Shown here: piece by piece, positions 48,336 through 58,375 of the stretch | Position numbering within the stretch: the first letter of the stretch is position 1 | Layout of the letters: each line of letters begins with the position of its first letter | Assembly: GCA_902806595.1 (NCBI GenBank) | Contig: CADCXC010000009.1 | Coordinates: 248,001-312,000 of the forward strand | DNA from: Pyrenopolyporus hunteri | Lineage: Eukaryota > Ascomycota > Sordariomycetes > Xylariales > Hypoxylaceae | Length of the DNA stretch: 64,000 bases | Reading direction: 5' to 3' | Notes under the pieces: model-generated | Databases searched by the model: none | The model's input: the letters and a program-made list of their open reading frames with translations, nothing else | What the model was told of the DNA's origin: nothing | Program-made: the position numbers and the translations under genes

Positions 48336-49592
48336 CTATATACGAACTACTAATTTCTTTCCTTTTAAATTTCCCTTCTTTAACATCTCTAGACCGCTCG
48401 GGATCGAATGCAAGCCTCCATCAATCAAGTGGAGCTCGGGTAGGATTATGCTACCCGCTTCCAACAGCTTGCCAAGTTCCTCGGTATAGCGGACATTCCT
48501 CTTGTCGAGAACAAATTGCTTCATCTCGACGGTATGCATCTCCACGTTTGCTGGAACTACCTGAGAACTAGACACCAAAGCCAACGGTGCGAAGGCAACA
48601 GGCTTAGTTTTCGATACGGCGTCCAGTGCCAGAGCTGCCGTCTTAGGTCCCACTAAGTCGATCGCTCGTGTGACTTTATCGTCGGTGGCGGCGCGAATCT
48701 CGGCCACGATCTGCTCGTCCGTTTTACCATCACGCACGACCACATGGTCCGCTCCTAGGCGCTCCGATAACGATCTCGTTTCTGCGGAGTTGACGGTGAT
48801 GACTCTAATCCCGCTAAGCCTCGCAATTTGTGTCGCAAATTGCCCTGTGACGGTAGAGCCACCCCAGATGAGGAGCCATTGTTCCTCTGCATCGTCCGTG
48901 GTGCTCTGCGGAACTGGCACACCTAGCCACTTCCACAGTGTCATCGACGCCGTTAAAGCCGCGACGCCCAAGCACGCAGCGGCCTCGAACGGTACTTTGG
49001 ATGGAATAGGGAGGACGGTGTGCGAGGGCACAACGACGAACTCCTGGAAGCAGCCGGCACGGACATCTTTATAATACGTGCTAGTCCACACGTAGTCACC
49101 CTCCTTAAATCCCGTAACAGAGGAGCCGACCTGAGCTACTACTCCAGACATCTCGCGGCCGGTGACCTAGGAAATTCTGTAAGTCTATATCCTCACGCCG
49201 AAGAAGGAGGACGGGCCTACCCAAGGGAAGTCGGGCAAGCAGAAGTTGTAATCAACGGATTTCCAGTCGATAGGGTTCAGCCCAACATAACAACCCCTAA
49301 TCATGACCTCCTCGGCTCCGACCATCGGCACGGGGAAGTCATGGCGGATCTCATATTCGCCCTTACGAGCGACGACGAGAGCTTTCTGCACCCCCGGTAT
49401 GGCGAACTCGGCGGTAGAGGCGTTGGTGGATTCATCCGTCGTTGTTGTCGAGTTCTTCCGTATGCCATCTATCAATTTTGACTGCGGCTTCCCATTGGAG
49501 GCCGATCTCCTCCTTATCCTTCGCAGAAGCGTGCGGACCGCCTTCCACGAGTTCCTGTTGGCAAAAGCAGGTCTGGGTTGGGTTTCTGCCAT
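48336..49592 (-). CDS. Medium-chain (zinc-type) reductase, enoyl-reductase-like
   Basis: Two exons (49592-49221 and 49166-48336; intron 54 bases) encode 400 residues. After an unusual basic and Ser/Thr-rich N-terminal extension of about 65 residues comes the GroES-like domain (KALVVARKGEYEIRHDFPVP, GLNPIDWKSV, PWVTGREMSGVVAQVG), then the nucleotide-binding domain (LLIWGGSTVTGQFATQIARLSG) and the C-terminal ending GLEMLKKGNLKGKKLVVRI. The structural and catalytic zinc cysteines of classical alcohol dehydrogenases are not seen, so it belongs with the zinc-free fungal oxidoreductases that include polyketide trans-enoyl reductases. It should use NADPH to reduce an activated double bond; substrate unknown. 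It converges on the fatty acid oxygenase gene. Confidence 0.88.
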
Positions 49593-51281
49593 TATCACCG
49601 CGTCTCTGTCCCGACGGATTCGGGAAGACTGAACACTGCACTATTATGTTTTGGGGGACTTTCGTTTAGGTATATCATGTCCGTCTCTGCTGGAACGCGG
49701 CTCACCACTACACTACCGGTAACGCATTTTGGTATTTGCCAACCTTTTACCATTATTAATTCTCTTGCGGTTACAGAGGCCGGCGTTTTCGGCGGCGTTT
49801 ACAGGGGGGGGCATAATCGAGAGTCCATCTAGACCAATGTGGTGTGAATATGCTATCGCACGCCATCAGCACGCCATTGACTAGGGTAGACTTGCTTACA
49901 ATATATAAGAGGCCGTCGGGTGGAGCAAAATCCCCATGCCGATTTGACCTGTAGAGACGTTATGATCATTACACGGCACGAATGCGCCGTCCTACGTACC
50001 TACATGTAGGTAGGAAGCATCGATGTCAACTAACAGGTACATATACCAATACAAAATTATCTCCGAATCTGGTGCCGTGATGGCGGCTACGTAGGTGGCG
50101 CACGTTCTATTATGCTTATGCCACCCAATGACAAATTGGATTATCATAGCCTTTCTCTTCCTCTCGCTCTATATCCCTCATCTCCTTCTTTCAGCAAATT
50201 CTATGGCTGTGATAACAGGCTACTCTGTGTATCCTGGGCTAGATTGTATCTGTCTAGGTAAGGAAAACGCAATATTTAAATCTTGAAAGTACCTAAAGAT
50301 AATTAGCATGGACCGAGGATGCTAGAACGATGAATGTTTAATATATCCCTGGGTTATTATGATTAGTTACATTCACCAAGGTTGGATGTGGCAGTTTCTT
50401 TGATAAGAAATTCAAGACGGCGCAAGCAAACACACCGCTTCATCCCTCGAAAAGGTTGGATTACTTGCCATTTAAATCACAAGTTGAGTAATGTACAATA
50501 CGCTTTGAGGTTGATTGCAAATCCCAGGCCAGTAGCTAACTGCGTGTGGGTACCTATCGGATCGAAACCCGTTTCGATTGGTATCCGTATTAAGAATTCG
50601 AGCATCATCAGCTACTAATCTAAACGAATAAAGTGGGTGTAAGCGCTGGAGATATGAACGGGGACACGTCGAGGCTCACGGCAGGGCTCTCCGGAGGATT
50701 GGGGGAAGATGGGGCTTTCTACGGCCTGCTCGTCAAATTCATTTCTTTTTAGAATAAGTATCATATAGTTACATGTGTTAGGAAACATTGCACCATGCCG
50801 AATTATGATGAAGGGCTTTTGCCGTCGCCAAAAGTATTGCCATCCCAGACATCATGAAACAAAGCAAACGGATCGACTCGTGTATCTACGCCGGCGTCGA
50901 GCTCGATACCGCCGTCTCGTCTCCCGGCGGCGGGTCGATTCACGTCTAATCTTAGCTAGTATTTATATCTAACGGTCAAACGAGAGACCTCGTGTTGTCA
51001 TAAGTAGGTAGGTATATAGAGAGCGAGGCGCTTATATTGGCCAAGATGCAATCGTCGCGTCCAATTCTAACGGGGGCTCTCGTAGTCGGTCGCATATAAC
51101 AAAGGAACCTCCTGGCCGTACTTATTCGGATATACGATATTATTAGGCACAGCAGGGAACGAATGCGAGGTCGATTATGCGCATTGATTAGAAAGCTTAT
51201 ACTTATACCTATACCTGTCCAAGACGTTGAGTATTGACTATTCCTCACCGGATGCTTCTAGAGTAAGGTCCGGTAGAATGA
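49593..51281. other. Intergenic region upstream of the reductase
   Basis: About 1.7 kb between two minus-strand genes. It contains a TACCTACATGTAGGTAGG inverted repeat at 49996-50014 and no supported gene; 60-80 codon frames at 50095-50618 look random. Confidence 0.55.
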
Positions 51282-51895
51282 TCACACATAAGTATCAGTT
51301 TGTTCGGGAGTCCAGGTAGCGATCCAAGCAACAGCAAAAATCAAAATCCACATCCCGTACCAAGAAATAATGAACCCCGTGTTGCCCATCCTGGTGAAAA
51401 AGCCGACGAGGATGCCTATATGGATCAAGGCAGAGGCGAAGAGAAATGCGTCGAAATGCAATCGTCCCTAAATACAGGTATACGGCATTTAGCACGTTGG
51501 CCAATTTCACCATACAGGCGCAAAACGTGAGCGGTACTCACCACGCTGACTCCGAATACTCGTCTAGTTCCCGTGGCCTCCCCGATCCGCGCAAGACACC
51601 ACGAGACAAAGAGGAATCCAATGACGGCAAGAATAGTACCGATTACCATGCCGCCAATGGAGCCACTGTAAGCTCTGAAGAAAATACCCAAGATGGAGAG
51701 AGCAGTGCGGACGCCAAGCGTGATAATCATGCAAACCCGACGGGCCAGGACTGCTCTGTCCGATGTGTCCAGGCTATACGCATCCCAACTGAAGTGCCAG
51801 CAGTAACGAAAGCCCGGAAAATTCCGATCTTTCCACGTCGTCTGCTCGGGGCGTGGGGGAAGGTCGCGCGGGAATGATTGATTATTTGCCGTCAT
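51282..51895 (-). CDS. Small fungal membrane protein, about four TM segments
   Basis: Two exons (51895-51542 and 51467-51282; intron 74 bases with GTGAGT donor) encode 179 residues. A hydrophilic N-terminus with Pro/Arg and aromatic residues (DRNFPGFRYCWHFSWDAY) precedes hydrophobic segments near MIITLGVRTALSILGI, GGMVIGTILAVIGFLFV, FLFASALIHIGILVGFF and GMWILIFAVAWIATW. Splicing joins two hydrophobic halves in frame and gives a normal C-terminus, which supports the model. I do not recognise the family. Confidence 0.75.
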
Positions 51896-53579
51896 CTTCC
51901 GATCGTCTCAAAAGTATTCGCCGGAGCTACGGAAGCGTCTCGGTATTTCGTACCGTATTATCTTTGGGTTTGCCTCTTAGGAGATGGCTGCGGGAGAGTG
52001 GGTAGAAGATAGGGCCCGGCACTGACGATGGTAAACGGGGAGGCTGGAACGCGGTGAGTTTTACCCCTCCAATCGACATTTCACACCAGACCCCAAGCGA
52101 GAATAGGGGAAGGGTGTTGATCTTTTATAAGGCCAGGGAATTGCAGAAGGATCCGGATAAGAGGTGCAGCCTCACAGTGCTACCACGGGTGAAACGAAGG
52201 CTTCATGCTACTCCAGCTCGATTGGCACATTCTCCCCGGTGCCGGGGTGCTTGGCGTCGAAGTGATCGTCTATTCTCGTTGACATGTTGTCTTGGTATTC
52301 ACGAAAAGGCCTCTCGTCTATGTCCAAACAAGGATCACTCCCCTGCAGCCCTAAGGTCCCACGTAGGGATCTATTAATATATAGGCGTTTTACGAGATAT
52401 ATCTACCTACCTATGGACCTACATACAGTGTAGTAATGACTAGGTTCATCTGTAGAGGCTCTTCAACGACACGTAGGTTAGGTGTACAGCTTATTATTGA
52501 TATTCAGAGGCAAAAGAGCGTAGAAGAACGGGGAAAACCCCTGCTGTCTGCCCTCTGTCTACGTCGGGGTCGAAGCTAGGCACCTAGGGTCGCCCCTCAA
52601 CGATGGAGGGACGTAGTAAGCTGGGTATGTGTTGTACAAACATTACAATCCTATCTATACAGTACCTATATAGCTGCTGGGTACTCGCATTCGCCAACCG
52701 GCTTACGAGCTGTAGAATTCCCAGTGCATGTAGAATAGGTACCCAACCGAGTCCCGGACGCCAAAAAACATACCACATACCATACCATATACCATATTAC
52801 CATACAACATGCCGAGTAACCTGCCTACCTACCTAGTCCGGGTGTCCTAACTCGGCATATATCCGTGGTGGCCTTTGCCGCTGTCACGATCAGTTTCTCG
52901 CCGTGTAAACACCAGAGAGTCTACTATGTAACAACTATTCGCATAACAGGGTGAATAGAAATACTCAAGTCCACTGGTGGAATATGTTACGAGGCTGGCA
53001 TATTGAAAAATCGGACCAAACAAGAGAGTTAGGCAAATCCGGTTGTCTCAATGACCCTCTACCTAGGTAGCTACTCACCTGGTGGTATGTATGTATAGGA
53101 TATGACGACGCGGTAAAGGTATGGCCATAATCCACGGTCTGCTGTTTAAATATTTGAAAATTCCAATCCCGGCGCGCTTCAGCGGGCATGTGAGAAAGTC
53201 ACGATGTCGGGGTATTCGTCCCGCCACATTCGATCATAGTTACCCTTGGTGCGCCCCTGTCAGCATTTCGTTCGGCTCAACAAAGAAGTCAACATCGGTT
53301 ACAGTGATACGTCGTCGCACGAGAGCAAAGCTGTCTGGGTGTTTGTCACCTAGGCAAGGGCGCCGAAGGTGCTCGTTCCTATGGAGTTCTTATGAAATGA
53401 CCCGTCTATCAGCCTGGCTTCTCAGCGGAGCGAATAGAACGAGTAATATCCCCAAAACAATACGGCGGAAAAGCATGCGTCCAAGCAGTTTCTATTAGGG
53501 GTATTCCTCGATCGAATCAGCCTTAAACACCGTCCCAATGCCATCCCATTAACCAGACAGAAGTCCAGATCCAGCCTCG
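51896..53579. other. Intergenic region
   Basis: About 1.7 kb between two minus-strand genes. It contains CATACCATATACCATATT-type short repeats at 52770-52805 and CCTACCTACCTAG at 52822-52834. Frames at 52054-52377 and 53121-53498 have no domain or coding-like bias I can support. Confidence 0.55.
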
Positions 53580-54673
53580 CTAGCCGGTCTGTGCCCCTAT
53601 ACTCCCCGTGCTACCCGCACTGGCCGGTCTTGGGGGCGGCGCTGGCACGATCCTACCAATATCGCTTCCATCCCTATCCATAGCTACGCCGCCCATCATG
53701 CTCGCTGATATAGAACGCGGCTCGCTTCCCTCTCCTTCCGAATCCTCTCCTTGGCTGCTCGTACTACCGACGCCGGCGAGGGCCTGTTCGGCGACTTTAC
53801 GCTCAACCTCCCTCAGCCTCTCCTTCTCGACGGGATCTACAAGGTCGTCATCGTCGCTCCAGTATCCGTCCTCGGTCTCGGCAACCTCCGGCATGGCCAT
53901 GCGCTTCCAGAAACGGACCTCCTGCCTCCTAGCCTTGTCTTCTACGCGCTTCTCCCAGCGTTCTTCGTTCTCGTCGTATTTCTTACGGAATTCCCGCAGC
54001 ATCTGGTTAGCGCGGCCGGCGTGCTCCTGCATCTCCCAGATCTGTTCGCGCAGGCGCGAATTCTCGGCGCGAGCCTCGGCTAGTTGTGCCCGGTACGAAC
54101 GATGCCAAGCGGAGACGTCGGCGATATGTTTCTGCTTGTATGCGTGAAATTGGGAGAGTATGTTGGAGAGGACTCGGGCGTAGTTGGTAAGGAGCGAGAA
54201 GTTGGCATCGCGAGAGAGCTTGGCGCGATCGAGAGATTCTGTTAAGATGGATACGAGAGCCTCGAGATTCGGTTCTTGTGCTGCCCTGGCATGATCAGCT
54301 TTTTTCCTTTTTCCCTGTTTCTTCTTCTCCCTCTCTCCCTTCTTTTCTATTCTTTTCTCTTTCGTATTCTCTTTTCCCTCTTCCCAAGCCGGGAAGGTGA
54401 GGGAGGATACAATAATAATGAGAAGAACATACCAAATATCTCATCGGCGGCTTCCCCAAGCACTTGATCATTGCTTAAGCCGCGTTCTCGTGCTCGATTG
54501 CGTACTCTTCCGAGGCCAGAGACGATATCCTCGGTTACACGTCTATTCTCGGCTAGCTGGCGCGACAGCTCCTCAACCATGCCGTAGATAATGTTGAGCT
54601 CTGCCTGGTGGCCTGCTGGCGTAGGCCCGACAGGCATTGCGCCGGTACCAGCTCCAGATCCGTTACCCTGCAT
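53580..54673 (-). CDS. Coiled-coil protein of unknown function
   Basis: Two exons (54673-54433 and 54280-53580) separated by a 152-base intron whose acceptor (GGGCAG) is set by frame; 313 residues. The N-terminal part AELNIIYGMVEELSRQLAENRR and a long stretch from about 95 to 220 (SLDRAKLSRDANFSLL, LAEARAENSRLREQIWEMQE, ERWEKRVEDKARRQEVRFWK) are strongly helical and heptad-like. A conserved-looking acidic segment follows (EDGYWSDDDDLVDPVEKERL), then a Ser/Glu/Pro-rich tail. No function is known to me; the pattern suggests a scaffold or microtubule/septation-type protein (inference only). The ATG at 54673 is chosen because residues from MQGNGSG on look continuous; the frame is open further upstream through repeat-rich DNA. 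Confidence 0.8.
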
Positions 54674-55531
54674 GGCGCTGGCGGGGTTGGCTAAGTAAAT
54701 TGGCTTGCTGATCGCGATAGCTGTGGTACTTGCGAGGCGGTAGCACCTTGCTGCGGTGAATTTTCGAAGGGGGATGCGAGGGTTGATGAGGTGGAAGAGG
54801 AAGAGGAGGAGGAAGAAAGTTCGTGAATGGGAAGAGGAAAGATTAGAGTACGTATGTATGTACCTAGGTACCTGTAACATAGGTAGGTAGGTACCTCTAC
54901 CTAGGTACCTAGTGTAGGTAGCAAGGTTAGCGGGGATATGCGGGACATGTGTGTGTGTATATATACCTAGGTACCTAGGTAGGTATATTCGATCATAGGC
55001 CTGACGACATCTCACGCATATATATCTTCGTCCAGCCTATAGGTACCTACCTAAGTACCTACCTACCTACACACCTACCACCTACACACCTACCACCTAC
55101 CTCAATTATGCATCTACTCAAAGAGTTACACTCTTTTCTACCTGCAACTGCCGAGGTTTTCGTCGTAAATATTCCCATACATAGGTACATGTAGGTATAT
55201 TCATTCCTATATATACAAATTAACCCTATTCTCTTCGTAGGAAAACAGCACAACGGCGGATCAGCCAACAGTCCTATGATGCAAATAAATCAAGCCCGCC
55301 AACTCCGGTCATCAAGCCAGATCGTGTATTCCACCATAAGACAGAATGAAGTACAATTAAATAGAATGGAAGTATACATGGAAGCATATATATATCGTGA
55401 TACCTATATATATATATATATACCTCCATACATAGAGACCCGTGCTCGGAACCGCCCCCTCGCCCCCTCGCCTCCTCACCCCCTACCCCCTACCCCCTAC
55501 TCCCTACTCCCTACTCCCTACTCCCTACTCC
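54674..55531. other. Intergenic region with repeats
   Basis: About 860 bases. TAGGTACCTAGGTAGG-type repeats fill 54858-55000 and 55040-55100, including two copies of ACACACCTACCACCTAC (55067-55100). A (TA)n tract is near 55410-55425, and a C-rich minisatellite starts at 55453. Confidence 0.7.
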
Positions 55532-55540
55532 CTACTCCCG
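55453..55540. repeat. 7-base minisatellite CCCTACT overlapping the permease stop codon
   Basis: The tract begins with CGCCCCCT units, passes into CCCCCTA units and then six CCCTACT units. On the minus strand the unit reads AGTAGGG/GGAGTAG, and the TAG stop of the permease (55532-55534) lies inside the first unit. Confidence 0.85.
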
Positions 55541-57109
55541 CATGGAGGCGTGTGAGTGAGTACTCTCAATACTCTCAGTACTCTTACCAGCCTCAATATC
55601 AGCGCTTGCACGCAGACGTACAGCCGCCTCCTCCACCGTTACCTTCAGGTCGATCTGGTCAAGAGGCATAAAAACCACTCCGCCCTTGAACACCAAATAT
55701 CCCACCCAGAAAATAAGAACAACAATGATCCCGACGAAGCTGGCGAGGACGGGGGGAGGATTCGGGAGAGGACTCTCTACTGCTGCCACGATCTGGGCCA
55801 AGAGCCCAAAAAGGAACACGAGGATAGCCACGATACTCCCCACAACCCCCAGCGGTGATTTCCACTTAAGAATTTCATCCTCGTCTAGTCCTCTTCTTCT
55901 TCGTATAGCAAATCGGAGTTGGATGTGGCACACACAGACAGAGATCCACGTGAAGTAGTTTGAGCCGGCTGCCAAAGCCAAGAGCCATTCGAACACCCTA
56001 TCACCATTCTCAGCCATCTTGATGAATGACAGCAGCGAGATCGAGAATACGAGCGCCAGCGCCCAAATTGGACGGCCCCATCTTATCTTCGCAAAGAGAG
56101 ATGGCCCCATCCCCCTCGCCGACATGGCTCGAAGCGCTCGCGACGAAGCAAAGACGCTAGCGCTCGCCATCGAAAATATGGCCACGGTGATAACGCCGTT
56201 GAAGATATTCGCAAGGACCGGAATGTTAGCCTGTTCCATTGCATCAACGAACGGACTGATCCCACCAGACTGTACATCGTCGCCCAGGGGTACCCTGAGC
56301 ACACAGCCAAGCATGAAGACGGGGAGAAGATACAACCACACGATCCGCACCGGGACGAGTTTGCAGGCCAGCGGCATCACTCTCCGAGGATTCTCGCACT
56401 CAGTCGCGGTGAGGCCAATCATTTCCGTTCCTCCGTATGCTGTCCCTGCAGCCGTGAAGGCGTAAATGAACCCCGCGACTCCGTTCTTGAACGTATCCTG
56501 CGTCCACAATTTGATGCCAAGCTCTTCCGCCGGGCGGTCATCGGCCGGAATAGCTTTCCAGACGATAAGCATAGCGGTGATGACGAAAGCTGAGAGAACG
56601 ACCATTTTACACACCGCGAAAAAGTTCTCCGCTTCGGCATACCATCTCGCCCCGAAGGCGTTCACAAGGACGAGACCACCTATGAAGGCTGGAAGGATGT
56701 AGTACGCCGGCATCCCCGACTCCCAGTATCTCACGCAGAGCAGCATGACGACCAATTCGAAGACGGCCATGAGCATGAGGTTGATCACGTAGTTCCAGCC
56801 CATCGCAAAGCCCCAGGCCGGCGAGATGAAGCGAACCGAATATTCGTAGAAAGAGCCGCTAACTGGAAACGCGACCGAGAGTTCGCCTAAAGCGCACATG
56901 GTGGCCCATACAGCGAATCCAACAACCGTGAAGGATATGAGGAGCGACCCGGACCCGCCTACCGCTAGACTAGGGTAGGTGGCGAGCAATACACCGGCGC
57001 CGATCGAACTGCTGAGGGCCATCAAGACAAACTGGCGTGTTGTGATGACCTTCTGGAGCGAACCGGATACCGGGGGAACTGGGTCACTAAGATCCGCGCG
57101 ATGATCCAT
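55532..57109 (-). CDS. Amino acid permease (YAT/AAP family), intronless
   Basis: A single exon of 525 residues with about 12 membrane segments. The first is preceded by the typical short cytosolic lead and reads VLMALSSSIGAGVLLATYPSL, close to the glycine-rich TM1 signature of yeast-type amino acid transporters. FPVSGSFYEYSVRFISPAWGFAMGWNY, GTAYGGTEMIGLTATECENPRR (TM6 region) and FASSRALRAMSARGMGP are also family signatures. It should import amino acids with protons at the plasma membrane. The ATG at 57109 is the first methionine codon in frame. The stop codon lies in a 7-base minisatellite, so repeat-length changes after it would leave the protein intact. Confidence 0.93.
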   Translation of the reverse strand: MDHRADLSDPVPPVSGSLQKVITTRQFVLMALSSSIGAGVLLATYPSLAVGGSGSLLISFTVVGFAVWATMCALGELSVAFPVSGSFYEYSVRFISPAWGFAMGWNYVINLMLMAVFELVVMLLCVRYWESGMPAYYILPAFIGGLVLVNAFGARWYAEAENFFAVCKMVVLSAFVITAMLIVWKAIPADDRPAEELGIKLWTQDTFKNGVAGFIYAFTAAGTAYGGTEMIGLTATECENPRRVMPLACKLVPVRIVWLYLLPVFMLGCVLRVPLGDDVQSGGISPFVDAMEQANIPVLANIFNGVITVAIFSMASASVFASSRALRAMSARGMGPSLFAKIRWGRPIWALALVFSISLLSFIKMAENGDRVFEWLLALAAGSNYFTWISVCVCHIQLRFAIRRRRGLDEDEILKWKSPLGVVGSIVAILVFLFGLLAQIVAAVESPLPNPPPVLASFVGIIVVLIFWVGYLVFKGGVVFMPLDQIDLKVTVEEAAVRLRASADIEAGKSTESIESTHSHASMRE

Positions 57110-58375
57110 ATCGCGCAAAATGGTCTGGACGGTATCAGGGCCTGCGTATCGAGTGAATTCATTCGGGTAGGGATAGTGGATATATTATATACCTGGTAGT
57201 CAGGTATGTATTTATTTATCGCCGGGACAGGGCAACCCGTGGTTCTGCCCGAAGTCCGCAAGGGGCAGCTTAACCTTGTCGAAGCGCACCGTTGGAATGG
57301 GTCTCGTGTTCGCAATGTAGATATAAGCCGAATGGGTATTTGCAGCCCCAGGGCCGAGGCGAAAATGATTCTGGAGGGTGATGCCGTTTCTGTATATATA
57401 CATATATATACATTTATATGGGTAGCAAAACCAATAATCAAAGGGAAGAATGCCTCTTGTGACCGACAGGTACCCGAATCTGAGCCGGGAATACTGAAAC
57501 TCTGGATAACGGCTTTGGCTATTCACATAGCTAAGGTGAGGTGCTCTGACTATCTTCGAAGCTACCTACCTATGTATATCTCGTACCAAGGTTGGGGGCA
57601 GTTGGAAGAGTTTTATAAACACAGCATCTTCGTCCCGCCATGGCGTCTAGCGGAAAGCTTAACATTATTAACCCCGAGTTTAGATATCTATCCGAGTAGC
57701 AATTAGTAGAAAGCCGATGGCTCAGGGGCAATGGCAACGTCAGCGACACGAAGGGTTAAGTCCAGATTACCCTAAAGATAGATAATGAATAGACCAGAAC
57801 GCGGGGATGGTTATCAATTTATAAGAGCGCTAGGATATAAAAAAGAGAGCATAAAACTCACGTTACTACTAGTTTAGGTTCGGCTCAACTTCGCCGAGTT
57901 AGTAAGTGCGATAACGAGTTGAGAAGTGTAGGGTAGATATAGCTTGATTCGAGAACAGACGAAACAGGCGTCTGACGCCGGAGCAGATAAATCGAAGACA
58001 GCTCGGACGAAGCCCACCCCATACTAGCAAAGAAAGATACAAAGAAAGATCAGAATGATTTCCGTGCTGAGTTCCCCAACCCCTGACGGGTACCTGACCT
58101 TCCCCAGACCACCGGGCACAACCTGACGCCGAGGCACGTCCACAACTTTGATGAAGCCCCATTAGCATTTCCTATCAAACAAGGTAAAGATGAAATTCGA
58201 ATTCCCAATAAACCATGTTACCACGTCAACGTCAACATTATCATGGAGGAACGATACCTCAGTGTCACTGCCATTGTTTTTGTTTCGGCGCCACACGGTC
58301 CGTTTCCCCACGACGAAACGCGTCGCTTCACGCTAGACAAGACAAGACAAGACAAGACAGATCCCGCTTCATAAC
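57110..58375. other. Intergenic region between permease and mcm2
   Basis: About 1.27 kb between two minus-strand genes. It contains a short (TA)n stretch near 57395-57415 and a (GACAA)n tandem repeat at 58335-58360 just downstream of mcm2. No gene is supported. Confidence 0.55.
58335..58360. repeat. (GACAA)n pentanucleotide repeat
   Basis: Five copies of GACAA/ACAAG immediately downstream of the mcm2 stop codon, probably in its 3' untranslated region. Confidence 0.85.

Noticed and set aside
57206..57706. 166-codon frame upstream of the permease
   Set aside because: It overlaps minus-strand frames of similar length, has random-looking composition and no domain.
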